Of a stretch of DNA of 64,000 nt, positions 10,755 to 21,964 are shown piece by piece. The notes beneath the pieces are model-generated. The model searched no databases and was not told the origin of the DNA. It saw only the letters and a program-made list of their open reading frames with translations. The DNA lies in contig JANVFP010000019.1 of assembly GCA_027919835.1 (NCBI GenBank), forward strand, positions 868,001 through 932,000. The letters run 5' to 3'. The first letter of the stretch is position 1. Each line of letters starts with the position of its first letter. The translations under genes and the position numbers were made by a program. This stretch comes from Lentinula raphanica (Eukaryota > Basidiomycota > Agaricomycetes > Agaricales > Omphalotaceae).

Positions 10755-11280
10755 TCATAGTCTATGGTGATTGATAACACATACCTCGTTGTCCATATTA
10801 CGATTATACCTCTCGCACTTCAGTAAAACCAAAGGAGTTGCGGAAGTCGGGATCTTCATCGTCCTCGTTTCCACTCTCGTCAGCGTTCTATCAGCAGTAG
10901 AAGAATTCTTGGTAGTATCAGGAGTGTATTCCAAGTCATCAGTATTAGGCACAGAAGAGGCAGTGGTGGCGGAGGTAGTGTCATTCTGTGTCATTGGGCG
11001 TATCAGCGGTGGCAGCCTTCTTGTCAATGCGGGCCTCGATGTCCTCTCTAACGCCTGCGTTTGTAGTATCTTTGATCCATCTGGCAAGCTTTCCATTCTG
11101 CAGTCTTGACCAGCCCTTCACAAAATTCTCCGTATCACGTTCTTCGATGTAGCGGCCGACGCGTCTCGAGTGTAGCTCGTGGTGAGAGTACAATTTCAGA
11201 AGTGTTCGGAGTTCCGGATTAGAATGGGGTTCACTGTGACGACCAGCTTTAGGTGCAAGGCCAACATTCGCCGTTGACAT
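10755..11280 (-). pseudogene. unrecognised basic protein, one frameshift
   Basis: The frame from ATG 11280 reads as a plausible protein (PELRTLLKLYSHHELHSRRV, then FVKGWSRLQNGKLARWIKD and VREDIEARIDKKAA) and stops after PNDTE. A second frame continues with a Thr/Ser-rich acidic segment (SVPNTDDLEYTPDTTKN) to about 10755. A single base change in the ACAGAATGACA stretch (about 10980) would join them. No domain is recognised. The position, wedged against the ORC4 pseudogene, and the frame change suggest another decayed gene, though a short unrecognised intron cannot be excluded. Confidence 0.35.
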
Positions 11281-11837
11281 TGAACGTTGAACGTGAACGT
11301 CGAATTAACCAGAACAGTGGGAAAATGCGTGGGTACCAATCTCGGGCCGAAATTTCTCAAAACATCGACGACCGACACCTTTTCTCAGACACTGCCTCGA
11401 TTCTCAGAAATTCCCTTCCGCAATGATCAACGCCTTTTTAGACGCTGCACCGACTGCATCGATTCTTTAAAGGCATACTCCAGCTATAGCAGACTTCCAA
11501 TTGTTTACCAGGACTCGGATATGATTCGGGGATGACCTCAGCTGAAGAGGCAAAGGAATATATATCGGCCTGAAATTCTACCGGCGTCCTGCAGCGAAGT
11601 TGGCTAGCACATATCATCAAGGTCCAGGTCAGCGCTATAAACCCCCTTTGTCAAAAAAATTGAACAGTTGTTAACTGTTGTTAATCGATACTGTCTCCTA
11701 GCCACTCATTCACTCCTTCTGTTCTATCACGTCGCTTAGGGAGGGTACCTAGTGTAACCACCGCCCCCTCAATATGTTGCGCTCGAATCCTCTGCATTCG
11801 GATTTGATGTAATTCGAATAGAAGGCGCACCACATAG
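11281..11837. other. intergenic, no gene seen
   Basis: No convincing gene is present. A plus-strand 82-codon frame at 11287-11535 lacks family resemblance. The TTAACTGTTGTTAA motif near 11670 is a short near-palindrome of unknown meaning. Confidence 0.4.
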
Positions 11838-12944
11838 CTCAATTATCTAGACAAGTCGAAGATTTACAGCAGAACTCAATTTTAAAAGACGGGCAGCTCA
11901 AGAATGTCACAGAAGAAGAGTTGGACGAACTGATGGTGAGTTCACTTATTGTTACTACCCAGGCTTGCCGTGTATCTTTCACTACAGAATTCTGAGTCTG
12001 AATAAATCCAACTTCTTCACGCAGATGTACCACGCCATGAATCAAGTAGAGAGAACATTCTAAAAAGCTTCAGCGTCACGTCAATAGATCAGAGTCTCAA
12101 CTGAAAGCACCGCGACTCACGGCAATGATGACGATAAGAATGAAACGGCGGTCCAAGCAGAGAGGCTACGGGCCAGAGTTGCAGAACTGGAGGCTAAGTT
12201 ACGGGATGACTTACAAGAAACCAAGAGGAACGTGGCCTCGGTGGCATCGTTGGAAAACGAGGTGGGCGTCTTGCCTTTCTCACTGAAATCTGCTGATGCT
12301 CATCCAGTCTCCTGAAGATCGCCCCGGTATCGTCGAGTTGAAGGACTTACAGCACACGAAGAAGAGCGATGCCTTGGCGGTATCGTTGGAAAACAAAGTG
12401 GGTGTTTTTTGCATTCTCACTGAACTTGCTTATGTTGTCTACCCAGTCTCTTGTGAACGCGCCGGTATCGCCGAGTTTAAGGACTTACAGGACACGAAGA
12501 AAAACATGGCCTCGTCGGCAACGTTGGAAGACAAGGTGAAGCTTTTCGGTCACCGCTATCGCAAATGAGCTTTCCTAATCGTTTCCTCCCGTGATCATAG
12601 TCTGCTGAAGAACGTGCCAGCAGTGGTGAGCTGCCTGCTCTACCGGGCACAAAGAAGGAAGTAGCGCCGTTGAAAAGCAAGGTCGGTATCTGTGTCTCAT
12701 CTGATTGATTTCTTCTCATTCTCTTGACTCCACTATTCAGTCTCTGCATGAACAAGATCGTATCGCTGGTTATAATGAGATATCATGTGAAGTCAGAGTC
12801 CACATGCTTCTGACTGGCATCGTTCAAGGTTTATTTCCAGAGAGAGGAAGCAATGATTACAAGTATTTTATCCCCGCTGGCGACTGCGGATATGTTGGGG
12901 ATACATCAGATGCTTCTACTACCGAAACCAACTCGTTCAAATGA
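11838..12944 (+). pseudogene. coiled-coil protein gene made of tandemly duplicated exons
   Basis: Upstream exons encode a coiled coil (QVEDLQQNSILKDGQ, then RARVAELEAKLRDDLQETK). They are followed by four near-copies of one exon-intron module. Exons lie at 12308-12397 (90 nt), 12447-12535 (89 nt), 12601-12681 (81 nt) and from 12741, separated by introns of 46, 49, 65 and 59 nt. Each exon starts with TCT after a CAG or TAG acceptor, and the first three end on a Lys codon before GTGGGT, GTGAAG or GTCGGT; all introns in the set are phase 0. Related text includes ELKDLQHTKKSDALAVSLEN and the matching block of the next exon. The 89-nt exon has lost one base, so the frame breaks there, and upstream exons also change frame. 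The protein is unrecognised. Confidence 0.6.
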
Positions 12945-12984
12945 GGAACCACATTTTCACCCAAAGTGAGAGTATTTCGCTTTT

Positions 12985-14105
12985 CCGTATACAGTCTCCA
13001 TGAACATCTGCTGTCGATATTCCACGCAGGTCTCGCTCATGCCACCCTCATCACAAACGATATTTCGACCGTGGTTCAATATTCGTTTGAGTTCATAGTC
13101 ATTTTGGGGGGAACTGCTGGATTAGCTGTTGCCAATCGTCTAGCAGTCAATCATACTGTGCTGGTAGTAGAACGAGGAGAAGACCTGGCTGCAATGACAT
13201 GGTCAATAACCCTTACCGCTCTGTCGCTGGAATGTTGGTCTGTTTCCTTCCTCGTCAGATTCAATATTAATTCAGCATCCATAGACTGCCGCCAGGTTCC
13301 TCTTGAACTCTGTTCCACAAATTGGTCTACATGAGACTCGGCGTTCGCTGGCCTTATGATAGAGCGTACAAGTTCTACCCTCTTAGTTCGTCGTGATATA
13401 CTAACGTATCACTTATAGCGGGAACTGCCTGGGTGGAAATTCTACCCGTCCGACGTTTGCTGGCATGGATGCTATTGAGGCTCTGGGAAATCCAGGCTGG
13501 GGTTGGAATGATTTCCTATGGTCAGTCTAACCTTACAGGTAGCTGATGGTTGTCGTGATTCATGTTTCATAGATACATGCAAAGATCAGAGAGCTTCGCT
13601 ATTCCAAATCCAACACAAGAAGGAAGGAGCAAACTATATCGATTCTGTTCATGAATACGAAGGACCTGTAGGAGCCCTCTCAATGCCCCTGCATTTGAGA
13701 GTATCGCGAAGAATACCACACAAACTGTTTTTGACGAGGAAGTTACTTTTGAGTCCCGATATGGGGAATGGTTTTTCCGGAAGTGAGCGTTAGAGCTGTG
13801 AGTCGTGACGAGCGAGATGTTGACACCAATTGGCAGGACACGTGTCAAGCTTTTACCGCCTTTTTCACTTCAACGAACAGCTGCAGACCAATAGATGCTC
13901 GTCTTCCGCACGGTCTTATCTGTATCCTCCAACACAGCAACTTGATCGTGCTCACAGAACAGCGAGTTAACTCTATTTCGACAACGAGAGTGCCAGCGGT
14001 AATATCACTGCCACTAGGGTGCTTGCGGAACCGACAAAGGGTGGTCTGATCTCTGTCTTCAATGCCTCAAGGGAGATCATACTCAGCGCAGGAGCACTTC
14101 AGGTG
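12985..14105 (+). pseudogene. GMC oxidoreductase (aryl-alcohol-oxidase-like), broken and 3'-truncated
   Basis: GMC flavoenzymes of this type oxidise alcohols and feed hydrogen peroxide to lignin breakdown. The N-terminal FAD-binding block is visible as ILGGTAGLAVANRLAVNHTV followed by LVVERGED, where the usual GGGTAG is altered to LGGTAG. Next come the NSVPQIGLHETR region, DAIEALGNPGWGWNDFLW, SESFAIPNPTQE, SPDMGNGFSG and LIVLTEQR. The final block SREIILSAGALQ lies near 14100. These pieces lie in different frames with no splice sites to join several of them. Similarity ends after that block, so roughly the C-terminal half, including the catalytic His region, is missing. Confidence 0.85.
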
Positions 14106-14459
14106 TCTCTCATTTCTCGGCAATTTTATTTCTACAGTATATACACAACGGAATATTCAACGCAAGTCCAACGGTACCTTGTACAATGATGATACTAGTA
14201 TGTGCAAAGAGCAATATTGATACAGTCGAAAAAACATAGAAAGATTTATACAGACAAAAACAGGGTCATTCATATGGTCATGAGCATTGTTGGGAAACCG
14301 TGCATGAAAGTGACAGCAAGGCACACGCGTACTATCATCAGGATGTATTGGGGTAGCAAAATTCTGGGTATTTGGGATGATAAGAAGACCTGGAAGGACT
14401 GGGGGTGGCCGTATGGGCTTGGATCTGGGGAAGGCAATGGCATGTGTCCCAACCACGCA

Positions 14460-15337
14460 TCATAGGTAGGATAAATGAGGGCCACTTCGCGAGTCCCCAT
14501 ATCCAGACTCATCATTGAGAGCGAAGTTGTCAAAGCTCGTGGAACTGGAAGGACTAGCCTTGTGATGATGAGCATAAACCGGTTGAACCTAAATGTTCAG
14601 AAGTCGCAGTCAGTGGCAACATCATGGGAGTAGTAGGCTCCGGCTTCACTTTAGCCAGACTGATGGTGTCGGGGTCGAGTCTTAGGACAGTGCGACGCGT
14701 GTCATCGACGTGGTTGCTGCTGTTGTCCGAGTTCAAAGACGAGCCGCGAGTGGGGTTTCTGTTTTGGTGAGTGCCATTGCTAGAACGTTTGCGAGGCCGT
14801 TTATACTTCTTTTTGACAGTGGGATCGAGTTGCCAGTAGCTTCCCCGTCCAGGAGCGGTGGGGGGTCTCTCAGTCGATTTGAAAACAGATTTGAGAGATA
14901 ACATATGGCGAATAGACGCCTGTAACAGGCTTGTCAACTCATAAGTCAAACGAACACGATACAATGTGGCGTACCCTCCAGCTGGAGTCAGACTTCTTGT
15001 ACCAGTCGAACCTCGCCTTAATGGCGGCATATATTTCTTGTAGCGTGAGCCTTCCGGTAGGGCTACCGTATATCGCGAGTTGGACTAGAGTATCGAGTGT
15101 AGCTGTAGGCTTCTCTCCAGGCGGGGGGTCAGGCAGTACGTTCAAGTTGACTGGTACTCCATGGGGAATACGGAGAGATGCGCGAAGGGTCGGTCCAGCG
15201 TCGGGAAGGTTCTCATAATCTCTAGACGGACTATGAGATGCACGATTGTATTGCCCTATATATGAAGAAGTGAATATATTGGTGAAGGAAAGGGAGAGGC
15301 CAGTCGAAAACGCACTTCTGTCAGAGTATTTGGGCAT
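14460..15337 (-). CDS. forkhead (winged-helix) transcription factor
   Basis: Three exons join in phase: 14975-15337, 14650-14919 and 14460-14588, giving about 253 residues. Introns are 14920-14974 (GTACGC...CAG) and 14589-14649 (GTGAAG...TAG). The forkhead domain spans roughly residues 76-153: EKPTATLDTLVQLAIYGSP, LTLQEIYAAIKARFDWYK, the recognition helix SIRHMLSLKSVFK and the wing GRGSYWQLD, followed by a basic KKKYKRPRKR stretch that is a probable nuclear signal. The tail is Ser/Asn-rich. The start is the first ATG of the frame. The last exon is my best model; another frame downstream (HMPLPSPDPSPYGHPQSFQV) looks protein-like and may be a longer C-terminus. The domain is intact despite broken neighbours. 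Confidence 0.85.
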
Positions 15338-16055
15338 GTCAGGAGCTGAGGGAAGGAAGGAAAGGCGAAGGTGAGAAGCTGACCTCAGGGCCTTTTTGTA
15401 AGTGTATCTTTATTCTGACATCAGAAATTTTATCTTCTGCGTGTTGAGGTATGTGGGTCCACAAGACGTTAATTTTAGTAATGCCTCTCAATCATTCGAA
15501 TGAATGGAGATACAAGTGAGGCAGATTAGGCTTATTGCGGAAAAGCACTGTCTACATATCTGTTGGCCAAAGACTGCCTGGAAGGTTTTGGAGACTGGAT
15601 CCCACTGCAAAAAGAGCAGTCAAAAGCATGCATCACCCTGTTTCAGTACTTGAACCTAACTACTAGTAGACAAAGGTAAGTTGTTAGTTATCAGCTCAAT
15701 CGGTACTGGTGCAAACGTGAATTTTCATTGAGAGGACATAGACTTTGTATGGAGTGCTTGAATTGTGCAATCAAACTGTAGTTCTATCATTGTCTCCTAG
15801 TCCATGTTTGCATCTCTGAGTCCATGTTTGCAGTATCTACGGACGAGCCGTCCCCAGTCGGTTATTCTCAGCCTGGTGACGTACGGTCGGTCGAAGTAGG
15901 TCAAAGTACAGCTGCCACATTGTCATTATCATCTTCTCCATTCAGTGTCACGAAGATACACCTTGAAGCTTGAAGCCTCTGACTAAATCGGGTTACACCG
16001 CGCAAGAGGGCCAACCCGGTTGCCGCTCATGCGCATTGACCAACTTCACCAAGCT
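15338..16055. other. intergenic, no gene seen
   Basis: No gene is supported. A short exact duplication (AGTCCATGTTTGCA) occurs twice at about 15800-15833. Confidence 0.45.
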
Positions 16056-16059
16056 GTAC

Positions 16060-16390
16060 GTGTGGCAGTGCTTATCCTTGTGAAGTTGTTCGCTCATTCG
16101 TTCGAATAGTATTGGGAGAGGAGGCAGGCGACGAGAGAGGCGACGCAAGGGGTGAGGAAGAGCTGGAGGAGGGAGGGGAGCTGAGAGGTGATGATTCGGG
16201 TGAAGTTTGAGCGGATTGGAAGGGGTCATCGGAGAGCTCATGCTCTTGCCCCTCCCGGTGAACAGCCTCAAGAAGGGCGGCCGAAAAATCGAAATCCGGC
16301 TGGATGGCTGTATCAGCCCTTTGAACCTTGCTATCTCTTGGAGAAAATGAAGTTAGGCCGCCGGGTTTGTCGACGGGAGAGTTTATAAAC
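16060..16390 (-). CDS. Ser/Pro-rich protein fragment
   Basis: The minus strand is open for about 110 codons in a frame that reads DFDFSAALLEAVHREGQEHE followed by a long Ser/Pro-rich stretch (SPLSSPPSSSSSSPLASPLS). It then meets a stop just before 16060. The style resembles the low-complexity N-termini of the dioxygenase-like family seen at 37823-39480, but the catalytic part is absent. It may be a solitary N-terminal fragment or part of a gene whose other exons I cannot place. Confidence 0.25.
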
Positions 16391-17237
16391 GTGTTGAGAA
16401 ATTTAGTAACGCGGTGAGCACGTCCTCAGCCTAGCTTTAGAGCTGTCAAAAAGCACCGCGACTGCCTCTCTTATTCCCTTAGTGTAGGATATCCGAGAGA
16501 AGGAGCAGTGCTTGCGTAGGGCAGGATAAGTGAAGAGGCTGACCAAGCACTAAGGAAGCAGGCCAGCTTGCTCTCAAATTCCCTTGACGTAGAGTATCTA
16601 AGCTCAGCGTTGCTGCTTCCAAAAGAGCTCAATTACGAGGGAATGCGCAGGGTAGAGAGCAGGAGGAGGCCAGACGCAAGGGCGAAAGGAAAAGACGACA
16701 AGGGGAAAAGGACGCACCGCTGAGCAACTTCAATACCAATTTCATGTCTGATGCTTCCAGCGACACCAAGTAATCGCTAAAGAGGAAAGAGGTGGGAGTG
16801 CAACAATCATTCTCGGAGCGCATGGAAACTTGTGATTGACGCGGTCACTTACTTAATCAAAGTTCAGCTGACGACAGTCCGGGGTGTGATTGTCCACATT
16901 GTTCACCTGTCTGAGTGGCTTCCAGGCATTGAGTCTACTTAGACCTATACCCGAACTCTACATTTTGATACGCATTATATGCTGTACATCCATCTGTACC
17001 TACGCCGTCGTCCGATGCCAATCGGTTCATCGGATTTGTTGCAGTTATCACGAACGTCAGATTCGTCACTTTGGCTATGAGTGTCGCAGTGTTATAAAAT
17101 ATATGGTAAATGAGTATTTGTATGGTGAAGACTAATACAAGAAACATAGATACAGCAAAATAACGATGGCGGATGGAACCAATGCCGAGGGGAAACAAAG
17201 GATGCGAACAGAGATCAGTCAAGACTCAAATTCAAAC
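16391..17237. other. intergenic with a weak internal repeat
   Basis: No convincing gene is present. Two related blocks containing CTCTYWWATTCCCTTRRYGTAG occur near 16464-16487 and 16570-16595, a diverged direct repeat about 107 bp apart. Confidence 0.35.
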
Positions 17238-18512
17238 CTAGAAGGTCGACAACAAATAAATCTGCAATCCTTTCTCTAAATCATAGTCATCCTCGTCCGA
17301 CCTCAACCCCCCCATACCAGGAAAAATCCGATAACAAAACTCACCATCTCGAATGACAGGATTTTCTCTTCTTCTCCTTTCCTTTCTGATCTCTCTTTCC
17401 CACTCAACTTCCCAAAGGGCTTTACCGATGCCGAGCGTGGATGCCTGGTTGGATCTCGAAGCCCGAGAACGAGGTCGGTAGGGAGATGATTTGCCTGAGG
17501 AAAACCCCGAGTCGAAGGAGAAGGGTGAGGCAGACGGTGATGCTGAGAGAAGGAGGTCTGCTGAAGAGGTACTGATCACCCGAGTTTCCTCTTTAGCCTC
17601 GACCTGCTTAGGGACCCACCTCCCGCCGCCAGCTGCCTTGCAGAGCAAAGATGGGCGACAGAGAGGGTAAGTAGAAAGTTCACCGAGAGGAAGGGTATTC
17701 GAGTCAGCGTTAGAACTTGTGCTGATGGATCTACCTGTCTCGGAAGGCTTGGGAAGTGCGGCTTGAGCCGCGAATGTTGTGGCCCGATGAGGGAGATCCA
17801 TAATAGACGCTCGAGGGGAAACATTGAATCGGCGGGCGATTGAGGTGGCGGACGAAAGGACGGCATCATCGAGAAGATATGTGTCTGAGGGGGTACGAGG
17901 AGACGTACTCGAACCAAGCGAGCTATCACCTGAAGATATGACAGAGGAGCGACGAAGCGTCTGCGGCATAGACAGCTTCAACTCTGGTGTTTGCGGCATG
18001 CTGGGTGTGCCGTGTAGCTGATCCCAGCAGTCGTCGCAAACTCTGGCGTGCGAGTCGACAAAGCCTCCCTCAGATACAAAGTCGTATATGCTGGTATTCC
18101 TTGGGGGAAAAAGGAAAGGCAAATCACGCGCATCGAGTAATGGGGTAGTGCGCGAGGTGCATTTCCTGCAAAACACCCCTCCGCATTTGCGACAATGGTG
18201 CCTTCGTTCAAAAGTAGGAAACAAGAATGTGGTTAGGTAGATGGGGAAGGATGAGAAGACGGTTGGACAAGAAAATGTATCGCAAGAGTTGGACAACGAA
18301 TCTCGTTTCCAGAGAGAGCGGGGCAAGAGTATTGCAAGATGTTCATTTGGGCGGATGGAATATCCCCCGGAGGTTAAAGAGTGCCTAGACGATGACGATA
18401 AGGAGTCGGTACATGAAGTGGCAGCAGTCTGTATGCTCGAGACACTCTCAGCTAGACTAGTCGTCGAGAGCGATGGTGAGGTAGAAAGAGTAGACGGAGA
18501 AGCAGAGGACAT
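17238..18512 (-). CDS. FYVE zinc-finger protein
   Basis: One uninterrupted frame of 424 codons runs from ATG 18512; an earlier in-frame TTG is unlikely to be used. FYVE domains bind phosphatidylinositol 3-phosphate on endosomes or vacuoles. The zinc ligands and basic patch are clear: Cys77 and Cys82, then the signature RRHHCRKCGGVFCRKC (residues 103-118), then Cys159 and Cys162 in RVCDDCW. The first pair is spaced CX4C, and 15-20 extra residues (a hydrophobic stretch with IYLTTFLF) separate it from RRHHC, where most FYVE domains have about 12. The remainder is Ser/Thr-rich and disordered, with WEVEWEREIRKERRRRE and a Gly/Asp-rich end. It is probably a trafficking adaptor; no second domain is seen. 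Confidence 0.86.
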   Translation of the reverse strand: MSSASPSTLSTSPSLSTTSLAESVSSIQTAATSCTDSLSSSSRHSLTSGGYSIRPNEHLAILLPRSLWKRDSLSNSCDTFSCPTVFSSFPIYLTTFLFPTFERRHHCRKCGGVFCRKCTSRTTPLLDARDLPFLFPPRNTSIYDFVSEGGFVDSHARVCDDCWDQLHGTPSMPQTPELKLSMPQTLRRSSVISSGDSSLGSSTSPRTPSDTYLLDDAVLSSATSIARRFNVSPRASIMDLPHRATTFAAQAALPKPSETGRSISTSSNADSNTLPLGELSTYPLCRPSLLCKAAGGGRWVPKQVEAKEETRVISTSSADLLLSASPSASPFSFDSGFSSGKSSPYRPRSRASRSNQASTLGIGKALWEVEWEREIRKERRRRENPVIRDGEFCYRIFPGMGGLRSDEDDYDLEKGLQIYLLSTF

Positions 18513-18602
18513 TGAGATCAAAGTACATAGAACCGGCGAGCTATATTCGATGTAAGAAGCATCCCCGCGGGGGAGGAATATCCATTTCTGCCAATTAATC
18601 AA

Positions 18603-19945
18603 TTGGTTCTACTATTTGGCTTTGTGCCGCATTCCTTCCTTCCTCCAATCGAAACGCCACTAGGAAAAGCCACGCGCTTCGAGATTTTTCCGGTGGCAGA
18701 GCAACATTCTCCGCGAGGAAAGCACGAGAGAGCCCAAATTTGACTGAACACCTATACCGCTGTACCTAACGCTGAGCAAGCAAGCAGTCCAGCGCGAAGT
18801 ACAGTTTCAATTTGGTCCCTGTGGCACGACATAACCTTACAGAAGGAAGCACATACCTCGTAATCTTTTCAATCCATCTCTTTATTCGGTACCAGGTTCC
18901 ATCCGTAGTCGAAGATTCACTCAACCTTCAACCTTCGATCGTAGTAGTCATCCTATACACAGCATGCAACTGGCTTTTCTGTCTGGCGATATCTAAAAAA
19001 GTCCGAACGCTCAAAGCGAGTCAGAGATCTGAGAGCAGGAGCGTGTGAGAACTTTTTGTTCCATCCCGGTCCGCGACTTGTTCGATGGCACTACCAGTGC
19101 CATGTTTTCTTGTTTTCTTGCCAGCGTAGTCAACCAATCAAAACTTGTTCAAAAATTGAACGGTATAAAAAAACCCTTACCCTAAAGGGTAGATAAATCC
19201 ATTCTCTTTTTCATTCTCTTCTATTCCCCATATAGATGACCCCTCCATTCACTGACCCAGCTTCACTGTACAGTGTACATTCCGACTTCCCCACTCTAAA
19301 TCTGATTGTTAAGTATCGATTTCTAATTTTCTGTGCATCTCATTGATCATCTGATGATCAGCTCGCTTCTCCGTCGTCCTTTCTGTGTCTTCTGGGGAGG
19401 ATTTGCAACTTTGATTCAAGAACGAATTACAAATGCATCTGACAAAACTGTAAGTAACTTGGTACATTTGACTTTCAAACCCAGCCGCGTTCGTTCTCAG
19501 TTCTGGGCTGTGCAGGATTATCTATACTTCTTCCAACTCTCTGAGTCCCAAGTTACCCCGCCGCCGCCACTATCTTACCCGATGTCCACTCGTACGGTTG
19601 TCCTTGGTTGTCCTCGAAGACAAGGCAGATTTGCCATAACCAAAGCTTATCGGACAGAGTCATATGGGGTCCTGAACAATGATGTTGGATCAAGAGGAGC
19701 CAGAGAGCAGAGAGTATATCACTTGTACAGCCCAGAACCCCCCATAGTACGCCGAGAAGATAGGTACCAGTTCGGACAAATTTTAAGCTAAATCCGAAAA
19801 ATGCCTGGGTTAGGTTCGGCACCTCTTGGACCCACTTCCTGCAAATGCCGGTGTTCTAGGAATTTCCCAACCCAAATGATAAATCCAAAACGCGAAATCG
19901 GCAAACTCAGACGCCCATACACTTTTCTTTATCTCGAAAAGAGTC
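18603..19945. other. long intergenic region with a TATA-like site
   Basis: There is no gene I can support. GGTATAAAAAAACCC at about 19161 is TATA-like and lies beside a small palindrome (ACCCTAAAGGGT). A 150-codon plus-strand frame (19333-19791) starts at GTG, shows no family resemblance and no introns, and is left uncalled. The 3' part is the promoter region of CSTF2. Confidence 0.35.
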
Positions 19946-21636
19946 ATGAGCAAAGTCGTGTTCGGTATGCTCAACACTGCTCTACAGCCAACAAGCAGCT
20001 CACTTTCTCCTACCAGTCGGCAATGTGCCTTACAACATGGGCGAGGCATGTTTTTAGCCGTCCAAAAAAACCCCAAATTCACAACCTAGTTTCGTAGGAA
20101 CAACTCATCGACGTATTCAAGTCTGTAGGCCAGGTTGTGAAATTCAGGTGCGCATCTCATAATCTGTCTGTTCTCCTTCTATTGAGGTTCCATATGTAGA
20201 TTGGTGTACGACAGGAATACCGGAAAGCCCAAAGGCTATGGTTTCTGCGAGTTCACTGGTAGTATTTTGAATTTACTCCATTCCTCGAAGTCGTGAATAT
20301 CCACTAACGCAAAGTCTCGATTGTCATCCGCAAATCTCCCCAAAATTTGTCGTTCGCCAATGACTATCCAACAAACTCAAACAATGCTTCTATTCCCATG
20401 GTTATCGAAAAATACTGCACATTCATCGAATCACTGGCGATGTGTGCACGAATCTTTCTCAACATGAAATCAACCTGAACTCATATTGGGCGATACGCAC
20501 GAATTACCTTACCCCAATACGGCCTATACATTTAAAATTGACGCATGTTCTTGGCAGGCCATGAGATCGCAGCATCTGCCGTTCGCAATCTCAGTAACTA
20601 CAAAGTTGGTGGACGGCCACTTCGAATTTACCTTGCTGATTTGGACCCATTTCTGGAAGGAAAAACAACCGTGCGCGGTGAGGTAATGGACGGCGGAGGT
20701 GCCTCGGGCCGTTGGCGCTCAGATAATGCGATTCCAGACTTTCTTGCTTCCTTGCCACACGGTATACCCGTTCCTGCTGGATCTACTGTGCTTGATACTA
20801 TCAGTCAGACACTGGCAACCGTGAATCCTTCACAATTAATGGACGTCTTGGCGCATATGAAAGTGTGTTCTAATGTCCTGGCGTGAATTGCTTGATCTGA
20901 CGGCTGGCTTCACAGGCATTTGTGATAACTCATCCAGAACAAGCACGATCGCTCCTAGTTGCTCATCCTCAATTTGCATATGCCCTTTTCCAAGCCTTGC
21001 TATTGAATAAGATCGTGGATCAGAGCATCTTACAGCGAATGGTTGCTGCAACTGTCGGTTCAGCGGCCCCGCAACCGCCGGCGCCTACTCCAGTTAATCC
21101 GCCCCCGCAACAATTCTACCCACCTAGTGGAAATTATGGTGCATCAGCACCTATGCCACCCTTTCCGCCCAACATGGCACCAGTATTCATCCTTCCGCCT
21201 AATTCTATGCCTCCACCAGTTTATTTCAGACCCGCTCCTCCGCCTGCCACCATGGCGCCTCCATCACAAGTGCGACATCCACCCAGTGGTTCTTCAATGC
21301 CAGTAGTACCACAATATAACCCTCTCCAAGCTAATATGTATCAACGCCTGCAGCCATCAATAACAGCTAATCCTCCTGCAGGGTTGAGTAACATCAGTGA
21401 ATCCCATAAAGTGAGTCGGACCAACAAAATCGTATCGAGCACGTTGTTCAATCTTGGCGCAGGCTTTGCTAAGGCAGGTCGTGAGTATGTCGGATGAACA
21501 GGTCAGTGCACTTACAGAGACTGAACGTGCTGCTATACTTCAACTGGTGCGTACTCAATGTTCATCTACACAATTGATTGAAAATTCAACTGTCGTATCT
21601 CAGCGTTCACAATTTGGAAACACGATTTCTATATGA
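19946..21636 (+). CDS. CSTF2: cleavage stimulation factor 64-kDa subunit (CstF-64/Rna15)
   Basis: CstF-64/Rna15 binds GU/U-rich RNA downstream of poly(A) sites in the 3'-end processing machinery. Eight exons join in phase: 19946-19964, 20017-20045, 20098-20147, 20200-20258, 20558-20862, 20916-21410, 21463-21546 and 21604-21636, giving 357 residues. The N-terminal RRM shows RNP2 VVFVGNVPYNM and RNP1 GKPKGYGFCEF, then NYKVGGRPLRIYLADLDPF. The hinge follows (PSQLMDVLAHMK, AYALFQALLLNKIVDQSIL), then a Pro-rich region, and the C-terminal Pcf11-binding module LLRQVVSMSDEQVSALTETE ending in RSQFGN. Intron 2 is GC-AG (20046-20097). Intron 4 is 299 nt, against about 52 for the others, and holds foreign coding-like sequence. 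The gene looks functional. Confidence 0.93.
20315..20550 (+). other. coding-like insert inside CSTF2 intron 4
   Basis: The first 56 nt of the intron (20259-20314) look like a complete normal intron ending in AAAG. The next 230 bp read as protein in one frame (SIVIRKSPQNLSF, then SIPMVIEKYCTFIESLAMCA) to a TGA. They continue in another frame with HELPYPNTAYTFKIDAC. This resembles an exon of an unrelated gene that landed in the intron. I do not recognise the source. Skipping it by splicing to the AG at 20556-20557 leaves CSTF2 intact. Confidence 0.45.
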
Positions 21637-21964
21637 TTGCTCGCATTTGCTGGAGGTTGCTCAAGATCGTATCAGGTCGCATGCATGTGTATATATCATG
21701 TTGTATTCCACTCAAAATTACATAGGCAACTTTATCCTCTCCATCACGAAATATATGCAAATTTGTTTTCCAGCCGCTTCGAGCTCTACAAGTCGACTAA
21801 TTTCTCTATGAAGGTATCAAGAGGAATCATCTCTCCTTTTCGTGCCAACATCATCTCTGTTTTGGACGTTCACTGCGCGAGCATCGATTCCTTCTTGACC
21901 AACGAGTCACGACTGTGTGAGCGGAAGAGCCTTGGAGCTTGGAGATTGATTAGGATGATGCGCT

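Noticed and set aside
19333..19791. 152-codon plus-strand open frame as a gene
   Set aside because: It starts at GTG, lacks introns or family resemblance and reads as low-order hydrophilic text; I left it as intergenic.
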